From the NCBI GenBank assembly GCA_031422315.1, contig JANOQN010000061.1, positions 1-21,422 on the forward strand: DNA of 21,422 bases, in the 5' to 3' direction. The DNA comes from JANNYA01 sp031422315 (GTDB lineage: Bacteria; Pseudomonadota; Gammaproteobacteria; Xanthomonadales; SZUA-5). The translations under genes and the position numbers were made by a program. The notes beneath the pieces are model-generated. The model was not told the DNA's origin, did not search any database, and saw nothing but the letters and a program-made list of their open reading frames with translations. Below, in pieces: positions 7,882 to 14,897 of this stretch; within the stretch, counting starts at the first letter, position 1; each line of letters opens with the position of its first letter.

Positions 7882-7911
7882 TATATCCTTTTATCCGGAT
7901 AGAAAGATATA
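7882..7911. promoter_or_regulatory. Near-palindromic operator over the ahcY promoter
   Basis: A 30-bp sequence is symmetric at 26 of 30 positions. It has a perfect 10-bp core TATCCGGATA (7892-7901) and outer arms TATATC/GATATA. It runs into the ahcY -10 box, so a bound protein would block RNA polymerase. In many Proteobacteria, SAM-cycle genes including ahcY are repressed by the ArsR-family regulator SahR through palindromic sites. This could be such a site, but I do not recall the consensus well enough to assert it. Confidence 0.65.
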
Positions 7912-7913
7912 AT
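7908..7913 (+). promoter_or_regulatory. ahcY -10 promoter element
   Basis: A consensus TATAAT lies 49 bases before the ahcY ATG. No good -35 hexamer is seen at 16-18 bases upstream (7885-7891 reads ATCCTTT). This suggests an activator or an intrinsically weak -35. A GGAG at 7951-7954 is the ribosome site. The leader (about 43 bases) is too short for a SAH riboswitch. Confidence 0.65.
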
Positions 7914-7962
7914 CGCCGCGAGTTTCAAACTTCCCTTCAAAACCTCAACCGGAGCATCGCTC

Positions 7963-9393
7963 ATGAACGCAGTTGTTAAAGAATTTATTGCACACGATTA
8001 CAAAGTAGCTGACATGAAATTGGCCGATTGGGGCCGTAAAGAAATCGAAATTGCCGAGCATGAAATGCCGGGCTTGATGTCGATTCGTAAGAAATATGCC
8101 GCTTCCAAGCCGTTGAAAAACGTGCGCGTAACCGGTTCATTGCACATGACCATCCAAACCGCCGTGCTGATTGAAACGATGAAAGATTTGGGCGCAAACG
8201 TGCGCTGGGCTTCATGCAACATCTTCTCAACCCAAGATCACGCCGCCGCCGCGATTGCCGCAACCGGCACCCCTGTGTTTGCATGGAAAGGCGAAACGCT
8301 TGAGCAGTATTGGGATTGCACGCTAGATGCGATCACCTTCCCAGGCGGCAAAGGCCCAGAATTAGTCGTTGATGACGGCGGCGACGTCACGCTGCTGCTG
8401 CACAAAGGCGTAGAAATGGAGCGCGGTGATAAATGGTGCGAAAGCGCATCCGAAAGCCATGAAGAGCAAGTGATTAAGAACCTGCTGATCCGTTTGCGCA
8501 AAGAGCGTCCAGGCTATTTCACTAATGTGCTGAAAGATTGGAAAGGCGTGTCGGAAGAAACCACCACCGGCGTGCATCGTTTGCAGCTGATGTTGGATGC
8601 AGGCAAGCTGATGGTTCCAGCCATTAACGTCAATGATTCGGTCACCAAGTCGAAGTTCGACAATTTGTACGGCTGCCGCGAAAGCTTGGCCGATGGCCTC
8701 AAGCGCGCAATGGACGTGATGTTGGCCGGTAAAGTCGCAGTGGTTTGCGGCTACGGCGACGTAGGTAAAGGCTCGGCATTCTCGCTCAAAGGCTACGGCT
8801 GCCGCGTTGTGGTTACCGAAATCGATCCAATCAACGCGCTACAAGCAGCGATGGAAGGCTTTGAAGTCAAGACGGTAGAAGACACGCTTGGCATTGCTGA
8901 CATCTATGTCACCACGACCGGCAATGTCGACGTAATCACAGTTGAGCACATGATGGCGATGAAAGATCAAGCCATCGTTTGCAACATCGGCCATTTCGAC
9001 AACGAAATCCAAGTTGATGCGCTGAAAACCACCGCTGGCGTCAAGATCATTAACATCAAGCCGCAGGTCGACAAGTACGTTATGCCGAACGGCAACGCCA
9101 TGTTCCTGCTCGCCGAAGGCCGCTTGGTAAACTTGGGCTGCGCAACCGGCCATCCGAGCTTCGTCATGTCGAATAGCTTCAGCAATCAAACGCTGGCGCA
9201 GATCGATTTGTGGGCCAACAAAGATAAGTACAGCGTCGGCCTGTACCGCTTACCGAAGAAGTTAGACGAAGAAGTGGCGGCGCTGCACTTGGAAAAAATC
9301 GGCGTCAAGTTGACCAAGCTGACCGCAAAACAAGCGGCTTACTTGCACGTTCCTGCAGAAGGCCCATTCAAGCCAGAGCACTATCGTTACTAG
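7963..9393 (+). CDS. ahcY: Adenosylhomocysteinase (S-adenosyl-L-homocysteine hydrolase)
   Basis: NAD-dependent cytoplasmic enzyme that splits S-adenosylhomocysteine, the product of all SAM-dependent methylations, into homocysteine and adenosine. The 476 residues contain the substrate segments TGSLHMTIQTAVLIETM and NIFSTQDHAAAAIA, the catalytic stretch NDSVTKSKFDNLYGCRESL (by alignment with the human enzyme K229, D233, N234), the NAD-binding loop GYGDVGKGSA (263-272), TTTGNVDVI, NIGHFDNEI, and the family C-terminus GPFKPEHYRY. The insertion at about 150-195 (SESHEEQVIKNLLIRL and on) is the usual proteobacterial one and explains the length over the 432-residue human form. It is monocistronic: own promoter and operator upstream, strong terminator downstream. 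Confidence 0.98.
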   Translation: MNAVVKEFIAHDYKVADMKLADWGRKEIEIAEHEMPGLMSIRKKYAASKPLKNVRVTGSLHMTIQTAVLIETMKDLGANVRWASCNIFSTQDHAAAAIAATGTPVFAWKGETLEQYWDCTLDAITFPGGKGPELVVDDGGDVTLLLHKGVEMERGDKWCESASESHEEQVIKNLLIRLRKERPGYFTNVLKDWKGVSEETTTGVHRLQLMLDAGKLMVPAINVNDSVTKSKFDNLYGCRESLADGLKRAMDVMLAGKVAVVCGYGDVGKGSAFSLKGYGCRVVVTEIDPINALQAAMEGFEVKTVEDTLGIADIYVTTTGNVDVITVEHMMAMKDQAIVCNIGHFDNEIQVDALKTTAGVKIINIKPQVDKYVMPNGNAMFLLAEGRLVNLGCATGHPSFVMSNSFSNQTLAQIDLWANKDKYSVGLYRLPKKLDEEVAALHLEKIGVKLTKLTAKQAAYLHVPAEGPFKPEHYRY

Positions 9394-9414
9394 ATTTGTC
9401 TGATTCACTTGAAA

Positions 9415-9446
9415 AACAAAAAAGCGCCGTTAGGCGCTTTTTTGTT
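9415..9446. terminator. Bidirectional intrinsic terminator after ahcY
   Basis: Perfect 14-base arms, AACAAAAAAGCGCC (9415-9428) and GGCGCTTTTTTGTT (9433-9446), enclose a GTTA loop. A GC stem followed by a T run exists on both strands, so it can end ahcY transcription (plus) and also vapB transcription (minus), which converges on it. Confidence 0.95.
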
Positions 9447-9484
9447 GGGTTGAAAGCAACACAAACACCGCATCAAACACATGT

Positions 9485-9688
9485 TCATTCAGGCACAGGC
9501 TCTGATCGGCGCGGCACATCGGGCATGCCAGGCGCGCATCCGCCCAGCGCAACAAGTTTTTTGCCTGCTTGAACGCGTATAAACGTGCTGATTGCTTCGC
9601 GAAACAAATCCGCTTTATCCATGCCGGGGTCGGCTAACTCAAGTGCTTTTTGATACAACGCGTCGTCGATGCTGATAGTTGTAAGCAT
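9485..9688 (-). CDS. VapB-type antitoxin, apparently without a toxin partner
   Basis: Protein of 67 residues with the form of type II antitoxins of the VapB/Arc-MetJ ribbon-helix-helix group. The DNA-binding strand is TTISIDDALYQKALEL, then an alpha-helical stretch KADLFREAISTFIR, then the tail KKLVALGGCAPGMPDVPRR, where the LGG-x-P-PRR pattern is common in these antitoxins and contacts the toxin. The ATG has a GGA about 7 bases upstream. A VapC PIN-domain gene would be expected just downstream on the minus strand. Instead only 38 bases separate the stop from the ahcY terminator, and no PIN-domain gene is adjacent on the other side either. It is an orphan antitoxin, or one acting on a toxin elsewhere. 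Confidence 0.75.
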   Translation of the reverse strand: MLTTISIDDALYQKALELADPGMDKADLFREAISTFIRVQAGKKLVALGGCAPGMPDVPRRSEPVPE

Positions 9689-9704
9689 TTATCGTCCATC
9701 CTGA

Positions 9705-9734
9705 AGTATAAATAATGCGACGCTACATCGCATT
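9705..9734 (-). promoter_or_regulatory. vapB promoter and operator-like inverted repeat
   Basis: On the minus strand TATACT (9710-9705) is a good -10 box, 16 bases before the vapB start. Immediately upstream lies a perfect inverted repeat, AATGCGA (9714-9720) and TCGCATT (9728-9734), with a 7-base spacer, covering the -10/-35 spacer. VapB-type antitoxins normally repress their own promoters at such repeats, so this is a likely autoregulatory operator. Binding is inferred. Confidence 0.5.
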
Positions 9735-9823
9735 GATTCGCGTGATGCGCCGAGATAAAAAAAACCAACCTACATCCGTTTTACAGTAACAATTGGGCCA
9801 GCAAAAGTAGAAAAGGAGCAACT

Positions 9824-10432
9824 ATGTCAGATGCTAACTCAGCAACAACCTCAATTTCACTGCGCACCCGCCTACGTGAAAAATTACCTGAAATCATCAT
9901 CGAAGCGACTTTCCTGGCGCTTGCCGTGCTGGTGGCTTTTGCAATCGACGCGTGGCGGGTTGAGCGCCAGCAAAAAAGTGATGCAGCGATTGCGGTTACT
10001 TCCATTCGCGCGGAGTTGAGAGAAAATCAGGCTTCGGTGAAGGATTCGCTGAGGGGATTGCAAACATCATTAGCTGCGATTGAGCCGCTTATTGCCAGCG
10101 AACAAAAGCCGCCAAAGGACAGTCGTATCAAAATCGGATTTGTGCTCGCTAAACTCTCGAGCGCCAGCTGGGCCATGGCGCAAAACAATCAGTCACTTAT
10201 TCAAGTAGGCAGCAAGCAAAGCACCGAGTTTGCCAAGCTGTATGAGCTACAAGGCTGGTTTAACGACGGCCAACGCCGAATGTTGCACGTCATTGTTGAG
10301 CTATCTATTCACGATAGTGATGACTGGCCTGGTATGCGCCAGCATTTGCGCCGTGCTCAGATGGAGCTTGAGTTTTTAGCGTCGATTGCTGAAGAGCTGT
10401 TACAAGAATATGCGTTGGCTGTCGATCGGTGA
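9824..10432 (+). CDS. Hypothetical protein with one N-terminal membrane segment
   Basis: I do not recognise a characterised family. The 202-residue protein has a short polar N-terminus, one hydrophobic helix at about 24-44 (IIIEATFLALAVLVAFAIDA), then a basic stretch and a long mostly alpha-helical region rich in Glu, Gln and Leu with coiled-coil-like spacing. The form (TM helix ending in DAW, then ER-Q and a helical domain) is shared by many unannotated proteobacterial proteins. The hydrophilic part may lie in the periplasm or cytoplasm. The start is secure: AAAAGGAG at 9811-9818. The YcaQ-like gene begins 18 bases after the stop with its own AGAGGT ribosome site, so the two may be cotranscribed. 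Confidence 0.8.
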   Translation: MSDANSATTSISLRTRLREKLPEIIIEATFLALAVLVAFAIDAWRVERQQKSDAAIAVTSIRAELRENQASVKDSLRGLQTSLAAIEPLIASEQKPPKDSRIKIGFVLAKLSSASWAMAQNNQSLIQVGSKQSTEFAKLYELQGWFNDGQRRMLHVIVELSIHDSDDWPGMRQHLRRAQMELEFLASIAEELLQEYALAVDR

Positions 10433-10450
10433 AGGCGTAGAGGTCAGCCC

Positions 10451-11551
10451 ATGCCCACTGCACACCTTTCTATTGATGTACTGCGCCGCTTTGCCATAAC
10501 CCGCAGTCTGTTTAAACCCACGACCCTGCCTTTAGCTATTGCACGCTTGGGTTTCGTGCAGGCGGATCCGATTCGCGCACCGGCGCGCGCACAAGATTTG
10601 ACGCTGCGGCATCGGGTGAAAAACTATGCCGCAGGGGATCTGGAGCGCCGTTACGGCGCTTTGGCGATTGAAGAGGATTTTTTCGTGAATTACGGTTTTG
10701 TGCCGCGCGCTGTGCGGGCACTGATGCACCCGCGCACACCGCGCAACGCGTGGACAGCAGAACGCGGAGCGCAGGCGAAGGCGGTGCTGGCTTACGTTCA
10801 AGCGCGCGGCGTGGTGCATCCGCGTGAGGTAGACGCGCATTTTGCGCATGGGCGCGTGCGCAACTGGTTTGGTGGCAGCTCGAACGCCAGCACGCAGCTG
10901 CTCGATGCCATGCATTACCTTGGCATGCTGCGCGTTGCCGGACGCGCCAGCGGCGTGCGCACCTATGCGCTGCCGGTGAATACTGCGGCACCTGTGCCGG
11001 AACTGGAACCTGCAGCGGCAATGGATGCGCTGGTCGATGTCATCGTGCATAAATACGCGCCGCTGCCTGAGCGCAGCTTGGGTGAATTAATCGGCATGCT
11101 TCGTAGCGCTACGCCGCAATGGGCTGCGCTGCGCACGGACGCATTTACGCGCGCCAAAGCACAGCTTGCTAGTGCAACGATTGATGGCGTGCGCTGGTAT
11201 TGGCCGCAGGATGAAAACCCGTTGGCTGCTCGACATCAGCCGCCTGACGCGGTGCGCCTACTTGCGCCGTTTGATCCAGTGGTGTGGGATCGCCGCCGAT
11301 TTGAGCTGTTCTGGGGCTGGGCCTATCGTTTTGAAGCCTACACTCCGGCTGCAAAGCGCATTCGCGGTTATTACGCGATGCCACTGCTGTGGCGTGATCA
11401 GGTGATCGGTTGGGGCAATCTTTCGCTTAGCGATGGCAAGCTGCTAGCTGACTTGGGCTATGTGGCTGGCAAACCGCCGATTGAGCCTGAGTTTGATCGC
11501 GCGCTGGAGGATGAGCTGGCGCGTATCGGGAGTTTTTTGCGGCCCAGCTAA
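10451..11551 (+). CDS. Winged-helix DNA glycosylase-like protein (YcaQ/AlkX/AlkZ family)
   Basis: Protein of 366 residues of the HTH_42 superfamily, which includes AlkZ and E. coli YcaQ (AlkX), monofunctional glycosylases that remove bulky N-alkyl adducts and unhook interstrand crosslinks. The catalytic-site motif of the YcaQ branch, QxD, is visible as Q37 and D39 in LGFVQADPIR; AlkZ has QxQ instead. The superfamily C-terminal signature is clear: LLAPFDPVVWDRRRFELFWG, then YRFEAYTPAAKRIRGYYAMP. It is shorter than E. coli YcaQ (410), with the size difference spread over several loops. Function in DNA crosslink or alkylation repair is inferred from the family. It converges on tsaE with only 6 bases between the two stop codons. 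Confidence 0.85.
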   Translation: MPTAHLSIDVLRRFAITRSLFKPTTLPLAIARLGFVQADPIRAPARAQDLTLRHRVKNYAAGDLERRYGALAIEEDFFVNYGFVPRAVRALMHPRTPRNAWTAERGAQAKAVLAYVQARGVVHPREVDAHFAHGRVRNWFGGSSNASTQLLDAMHYLGMLRVAGRASGVRTYALPVNTAAPVPELEPAAAMDALVDVIVHKYAPLPERSLGELIGMLRSATPQWAALRTDAFTRAKAQLASATIDGVRWYWPQDENPLAARHQPPDAVRLLAPFDPVVWDRRRFELFWGWAYRFEAYTPAAKRIRGYYAMPLLWRDQVIGWGNLSLSDGKLLADLGYVAGKPPIEPEFDRALEDELARIGSFLRPS

Positions 11552-11557
11552 GTTTTC

Positions 11558-12040
11558 CTAGCAGGATTGAATTTCACGCAAAAGACTTAGCCCCAGCTCA
11601 GATTGTGCCTGCATACTGAGTTCACGCGAATCGCCGTCCACGCTGTAATCCAGCGCTATCACGCAATCAGGCGCAGGTAGCAAACTGCCTCCATGTTCTG
11701 GCCATTCAATGAGCGCGAGCTGAGCATCGGCGAGCAGCTCATGCAGGCCCAAATTTACGAGTTCAAGCGGATCTTTCAAGCGATATAAATCGACATGCAG
11801 CAGCTGCATATCGCCCATTCGATAAGGTTCAATAAGCGCATAGCTCGGGCTTTTGATCGCCCCTTGCACACCCAAACCGCGCAATAGAGCGCGCGCAAAT
11901 GTGCTTTTGCCGGCGCCTAGCGGCCCGCTCAGATGTAAGCTCAGCGGCGCTAGATCAAGCGCTTGCCAAGCCCGAAGTAGCGTGGCTGCAAACTCGACAG
12001 TGGCGTCAGTGTCAATCAGCTGGCAGGTGTAATCCTTCAT
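11558..12040 (-). CDS. tsaE: tRNA t6A biosynthesis ATPase TsaE
   Basis: P-loop ATPase of the TsaBDE complex that adds threonylcarbamoyl to A37 of ANN-decoding tRNAs. The 160 residues show Walker A GPLGAGKST (39-47), the switch-like SPSYALIEPY, HVDLYRL and the Walker B-like ALIEWPEH. The C-terminal 35 residues are variable. The ATG lies one base beyond the stop of nnr, so translation is coupled and its ribosome site is inside nnr. The nnr-tsaE order is a common bacterial arrangement. The amidase and mutL genes that often follow are absent, because the YcaQ-like gene converges here. Confidence 0.95.
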   Translation of the reverse strand: MKDYTCQLIDTDATVEFAATLLRAWQALDLAPLSLHLSGPLGAGKSTFARALLRGLGVQGAIKSPSYALIEPYRMGDMQLLHVDLYRLKDPLELVNLGLHELLADAQLALIEWPEHGGSLLPAPDCVIALDYSVDGDSRELSMQAQSELGLSLLREIQSC

Positions 12041-12041
12041 G

Positions 12042-13580
12042 CTAATTGAGCCCCGGGAAATCGAGCACCTGAAAATTTAGCGCCAAACGCATTTCTGAGC
12101 CCAGCTCACTGGCGCGCATGCCGCGCTGACCGTTGCGATTCGCCAAGGCATCCGCCGCCTTTGAATGCGCCAACACGGCCTGCACGCAGGCTTGAAAGTG
12201 GCTTAGACCCAGCGCGGGTGCCTGCGCGATCAACGCGGCAATACAGCCGGTCAATACATCGCCCATGCCGCCAGCGGCCATGCCAGGATTGCCCAATCCG
12301 CACACTACCGGGGTTTGATCCGGCATACCAATCAACGTGCCTGCACCCTTGAGCACTACGATGCAGCGATAGCGCGCAACCAGTGCCGCCAGCGCGGCAA
12401 AACGATCGCGCTCAATATCCAGCGCTGTGCAATTCAGCAGCCGAGCCGCTTCACCCGGGTGCGGTGTGAGCACGCAGCGCTCATCGAATGCAGTCTGTGA
12501 ACTATTGGTAGCCAACCAATTTAGCGCGTCCGCATCCAGCACTTTAGGCTTTGGGTCATGCACGAGCTGACGCATCAGACATTCGGCAAAATCAGCGGCA
12601 CTACCAAACCCTGGCCCTAACGCTAGCACGCTGGCCAGAGCGATTCGCTTTGCCAGCAATGCCGAATCGCTCACATCGCTCACATCAAAACCCATCAGCT
12701 CTGGGCTGCGCACCAGCAGCGGCGCCACATGCAGCGCCCTTGTGCCCACGCTCACCAAGCCTGCACCTGCGTAAAGTGCCGCTTCGGCGGATAACAGCAC
12801 TGCACCGCCCATGCCTTGTTCGCCACCGAGCACTAACACGTGGCCGTTTTTGCCTTTGTGGCTGTCGGCTGCGCGTTTTGGTAGGGCAATATCCGATGCA
12901 GCTAATAACTGGGCTACCGGAATGGCGCTCGCTAATAGCACTGTCGGCAAACTCAGCGCGTCCAGCGAGCATTCCCCAACATAGGCCCGCGCTGCGCCGG
13001 TGTGCAGTCCGGCTTTATGCACAACAAAACTCAGCGTGCAATCGGCCTGAAACACAGCATCACCGGTTTGCGCGCCAGTGTCAGAATTCAATCCACTTGG
13101 CACGTCGAGTGCCAATTTTCCGCAAGTCTGCTGATTTGCATGCGCGATCGCCGCAGCATAGGGTGGGCTGAGCGGCGCACTCAAGCCGATGCCAAACAAG
13201 GCATCGATAATGACGTCGCTAGACGAAGAACATTGCAGCTCGAGAAATTGCGCAAGCGGCAATATTGCGCCTAGCTCGGCCCAACGCTTCACATTATTGG
13301 CAGCGTCTGGGCTTTTGGAGTTGGGCTTGGTTTCAGCGAATAGCTTTACCGCTCGCCCCGCTTGCCGCAAATGTTGCGCGCACACATAGCCATCGCCGCC
13401 ATTATTGCCCGGCCCACACAGCACGATAAATCGATCCGCGAGCGGCCAGCGTGATAATGCTAGGTTTGCCGCAGCTCGGCCCGCGCGTTCCATCAGCTCG
13501 GCGGATGCGATACCCTGCGCTTTCGCGCTTTGCACGTCTAAATCACGGGCTTGGGCTGAACTAAAAAGTGGGATCGGCAT
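12042..13580 (-). CDS. nnr: Bifunctional NAD(P)HX epimerase / ADP-dependent NAD(P)HX dehydratase
   Basis: Repairs NADH and NADPH that have been hydrated to NAD(P)HX. The N-terminal YjeF_N epimerase domain (about 1-215) has the Rossmann motif GPGNNGGDGYV (56-66), IIDALFGIGL and LDVPSGLNSDTG. The C-terminal ribokinase-like dehydratase domain (about 230-505) has HVLVLGGEQGMGGA, AGAGLVSVGT, LGPGFG, VLDADALNW, LTPHPGEAARLL, VLKGAGTLI and the catalytic GGMGDVLTG with Asp441. The 512-residue length is normal for the fused form. The start ATG has no Shine-Dalgarno sequence, but a -10 box lies 7 bases upstream, consistent with a leaderless message. It forms an operon with tsaE. Confidence 0.96.
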   Translation of the reverse strand: MPIPLFSSAQARDLDVQSAKAQGIASAELMERAGRAAANLALSRWPLADRFIVLCGPGNNGGDGYVCAQHLRQAGRAVKLFAETKPNSKSPDAANNVKRWAELGAILPLAQFLELQCSSSSDVIIDALFGIGLSAPLSPPYAAAIAHANQQTCGKLALDVPSGLNSDTGAQTGDAVFQADCTLSFVVHKAGLHTGAARAYVGECSLDALSLPTVLLASAIPVAQLLAASDIALPKRAADSHKGKNGHVLVLGGEQGMGGAVLLSAEAALYAGAGLVSVGTRALHVAPLLVRSPELMGFDVSDVSDSALLAKRIALASVLALGPGFGSAADFAECLMRQLVHDPKPKVLDADALNWLATNSSQTAFDERCVLTPHPGEAARLLNCTALDIERDRFAALAALVARYRCIVVLKGAGTLIGMPDQTPVVCGLGNPGMAAGGMGDVLTGCIAALIAQAPALGLSHFQACVQAVLAHSKAADALANRNGQRGMRASELGSEMRLALNFQVLDFPGLN

Positions 13581-13587
13581 GCGCCGG

Positions 13588-13593
13588 AGTATA
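13588..13593 (-). promoter_or_regulatory. Candidate -10 box placing the nnr transcript start at its ATG
   Basis: TATACT on the minus strand ends 7 bases before the nnr ATG, and no Shine-Dalgarno lies between. If used, transcription would start at or within a base or two of the start codon. No clear -35 hexamer is visible, which lowers confidence. Confidence 0.35.
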
Positions 13594-13699
13594 AACTGGC
13601 ATGGCTTGAATAGCTTCGTCGGCTGCTTTTGTGAATAATGCGGGCCGGTCTGGACGTTTCCACACCTGGAACCTCCGAATAACCAAGGCTGTTTTGACT

Positions 13700-14341
13700 A
13701 TGTCTGACCCCACTGACAGCACGATGCTAGATGAAGAAGATCTGATGGAGCTGGATCGGCTCTTGCAGCTATTGGAAAACGATGATGCGCTTAGCCTAGA
13801 CGGTGCGCAGGGCTTGCTTTGCGCGCTGCTGGTCGGCCCAAAAGTGATTGAAGCGCAAGCATGGTTACCGGCGATTTTGGGCGAACATCCGGTGATGCCC
13901 GATGCCGAATCGGCTGAGCAGCTGGTACAAGCGCTGATCCAGCTCGCCGCTTCGATCGATCATGCGCTGGATTATCACGCGCTAGAGCCTATCTTTGCCG
14001 AACGCAATGATGATGAAGCAGGCACGGTGGAGGTAGACGTCGGCGGCTGGTGCCAAGGCTTTAGCATGGGGATCGATCTGCAATCGAGCGATTGGGAAGC
14101 GCAAATGCAGGCCGATTCCAGCTTAATTGAGCTGCTTTCACCGATTGTGGCGCTCGGCGTAGATGATGGGGTTTTTGCAGAGATTTTAGATCCAGAAATC
14201 GCCTCACTCAGCGATGCCGAACGCGAAGATTTAATGCGCGATTTACCCAGTCTGCTATTTGACGTGCGCGATTATTGGCGCACGCTGGCCAGCGATCTCG
14301 TCAAAAGCGCGCAGCTGCGGCAAGCCAAGCAATTGCATTAG
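13700..14341 (+). CDS. UPF0149 (YecA/YgfB) family protein
   Basis: Acidic all-helical protein of 213 residues. Family features are the segment LDGAQGLLCALLVGP near 33-48, WLPAILGEHP, and WCQGFSMGI near the middle, followed by a Asp/Glu-rich helical C-terminus. It lacks a C-terminal SEC-C zinc motif, so it belongs with the plain YgfB-like members. YgfB-type proteins have been linked to gene regulation in pseudomonads, but the general role is unclear. An ATG at 13631 would add 23 residues, but MSDPTDS at 13700 follows an AAGG (13685-13688) and gives the usual family N-terminus. Divergent from nnr; MAPEG follows 42 bases downstream. Confidence 0.85.
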   Translation: MSDPTDSTMLDEEDLMELDRLLQLLENDDALSLDGAQGLLCALLVGPKVIEAQAWLPAILGEHPVMPDAESAEQLVQALIQLAASIDHALDYHALEPIFAERNDDEAGTVEVDVGGWCQGFSMGIDLQSSDWEAQMQADSSLIELLSPIVALGVDDGVFAEILDPEIASLSDAEREDLMRDLPSLLFDVRDYWRTLASDLVKSAQLRQAKQLH

Positions 14342-14383
14342 CTACTTAACAAATTCAACTTTACCTAAACTTTTGAGCACGGC

Positions 14384-14752
14384 ATGACCCTGGCATTTTA
14401 TTGCGTACTGATCGCGGCCTTGATGCCGATTATGTGGACCGGCTACGCCAAGCTGACCGGCCCTGGTTTTAACAACCGCACGCCGCGCAACTACCAAGCC
14501 GGATTGACCGGCAAACCGCAGCGCGCGTACTGGGCGCATTTGAACTCATTTGAAGCGTTGCCGCCGTTCGCTGCGGCGGTCATTATTGCGCACCTAGCAG
14601 GAGGTCCGCGCGCGATCATTGACTACTTGGCGATTGCTTGGGTGGTGTTTCGGCTCATTTTTGGCCTGCTTTACATTGCCGATCAAGCCACGCTGAGATC
14701 GCTCGCTTGGATGGCGGCAACGGGCTGCTGGATTGCTATGTTTTTTGTTTGA
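14384..14752 (+). CDS. MAPEG family membrane protein
   Basis: Small integral membrane protein of 122 residues with about four hydrophobic helices. The MAPEG superfamily (membrane-associated proteins in eicosanoid and glutathione metabolism) signature is visible: a basic-polar loop NRTPRNYQAGLTG, QRAYWAHLNSFEALPPFAAA with the conserved AH-N-FE, and RLIFGLLYIADQATLRSLAW. Bacterial members of this short type have no settled substrate. Glutathione-dependent detoxification is a family-based guess. A GAG about 8 bases upstream supports the start. It probably shares a transcript with the UPF0149 gene. Confidence 0.88.
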   Translation: MTLAFYCVLIAALMPIMWTGYAKLTGPGFNNRTPRNYQAGLTGKPQRAYWAHLNSFEALPPFAAAVIIAHLAGGPRAIIDYLAIAWVVFRLIFGLLYIADQATLRSLAWMAATGCWIAMFFV

Positions 14753-14769
14753 TAGGTCATGCATTCTAA

Positions 14770-14810
14770 AAAGAGCTCTGGACGTTTCGAGCGGACCGTA
14801 AAAGCTCTTT
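14770..14810. terminator. Possible terminator between MAPEG and hipA
   Basis: AAAGAGCT (14770-14777) and AGCTCTTT (14803-14810) form an 8-bp stem with a 25-base loop. It lies 18 bases after the MAPEG stop, in the gap between convergent genes. It is AT-rich at the base, with only a short T run, so it is a weak terminator candidate. The rest of the gap (14811-14897) shows nothing recognisable. Confidence 0.35.
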
Positions 14811-14897
14811 AAGAAATAACGCATAAAATGACAGTTGAACTTGTGGTGGCGTTAGACGAATTTAAGCGCTCCTGAAAATTATTTTCTCCGACAGGCA

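Noticed and set aside
7914..7962. SAH riboswitch in the ahcY leader
   Set aside because: Only about 43-49 bases lie between the -10 box and the ATG, too short for the known SAH riboswitch, and no matching stem set is seen.
10532..11050. Long minus-strand frames (161-172 residues) opposite the YcaQ-like gene
   Set aside because: They are Arg/His/Cys-rich shadows of a well-supported coding region in GC-rich DNA.
12551..13171. 206-residue plus-strand frame opposite nnr
   Set aside because: The product is Arg/Pro/His-rich with no domain, and it is fully antisense to nnr, whose motifs span the whole region.
13631..13699. N-terminal extension of the UPF0149 protein from the ATG at 13631
   Set aside because: The extra 23 residues do not look like the family, and the ATG at 13700 has a better ribosome site and the usual N-terminus.
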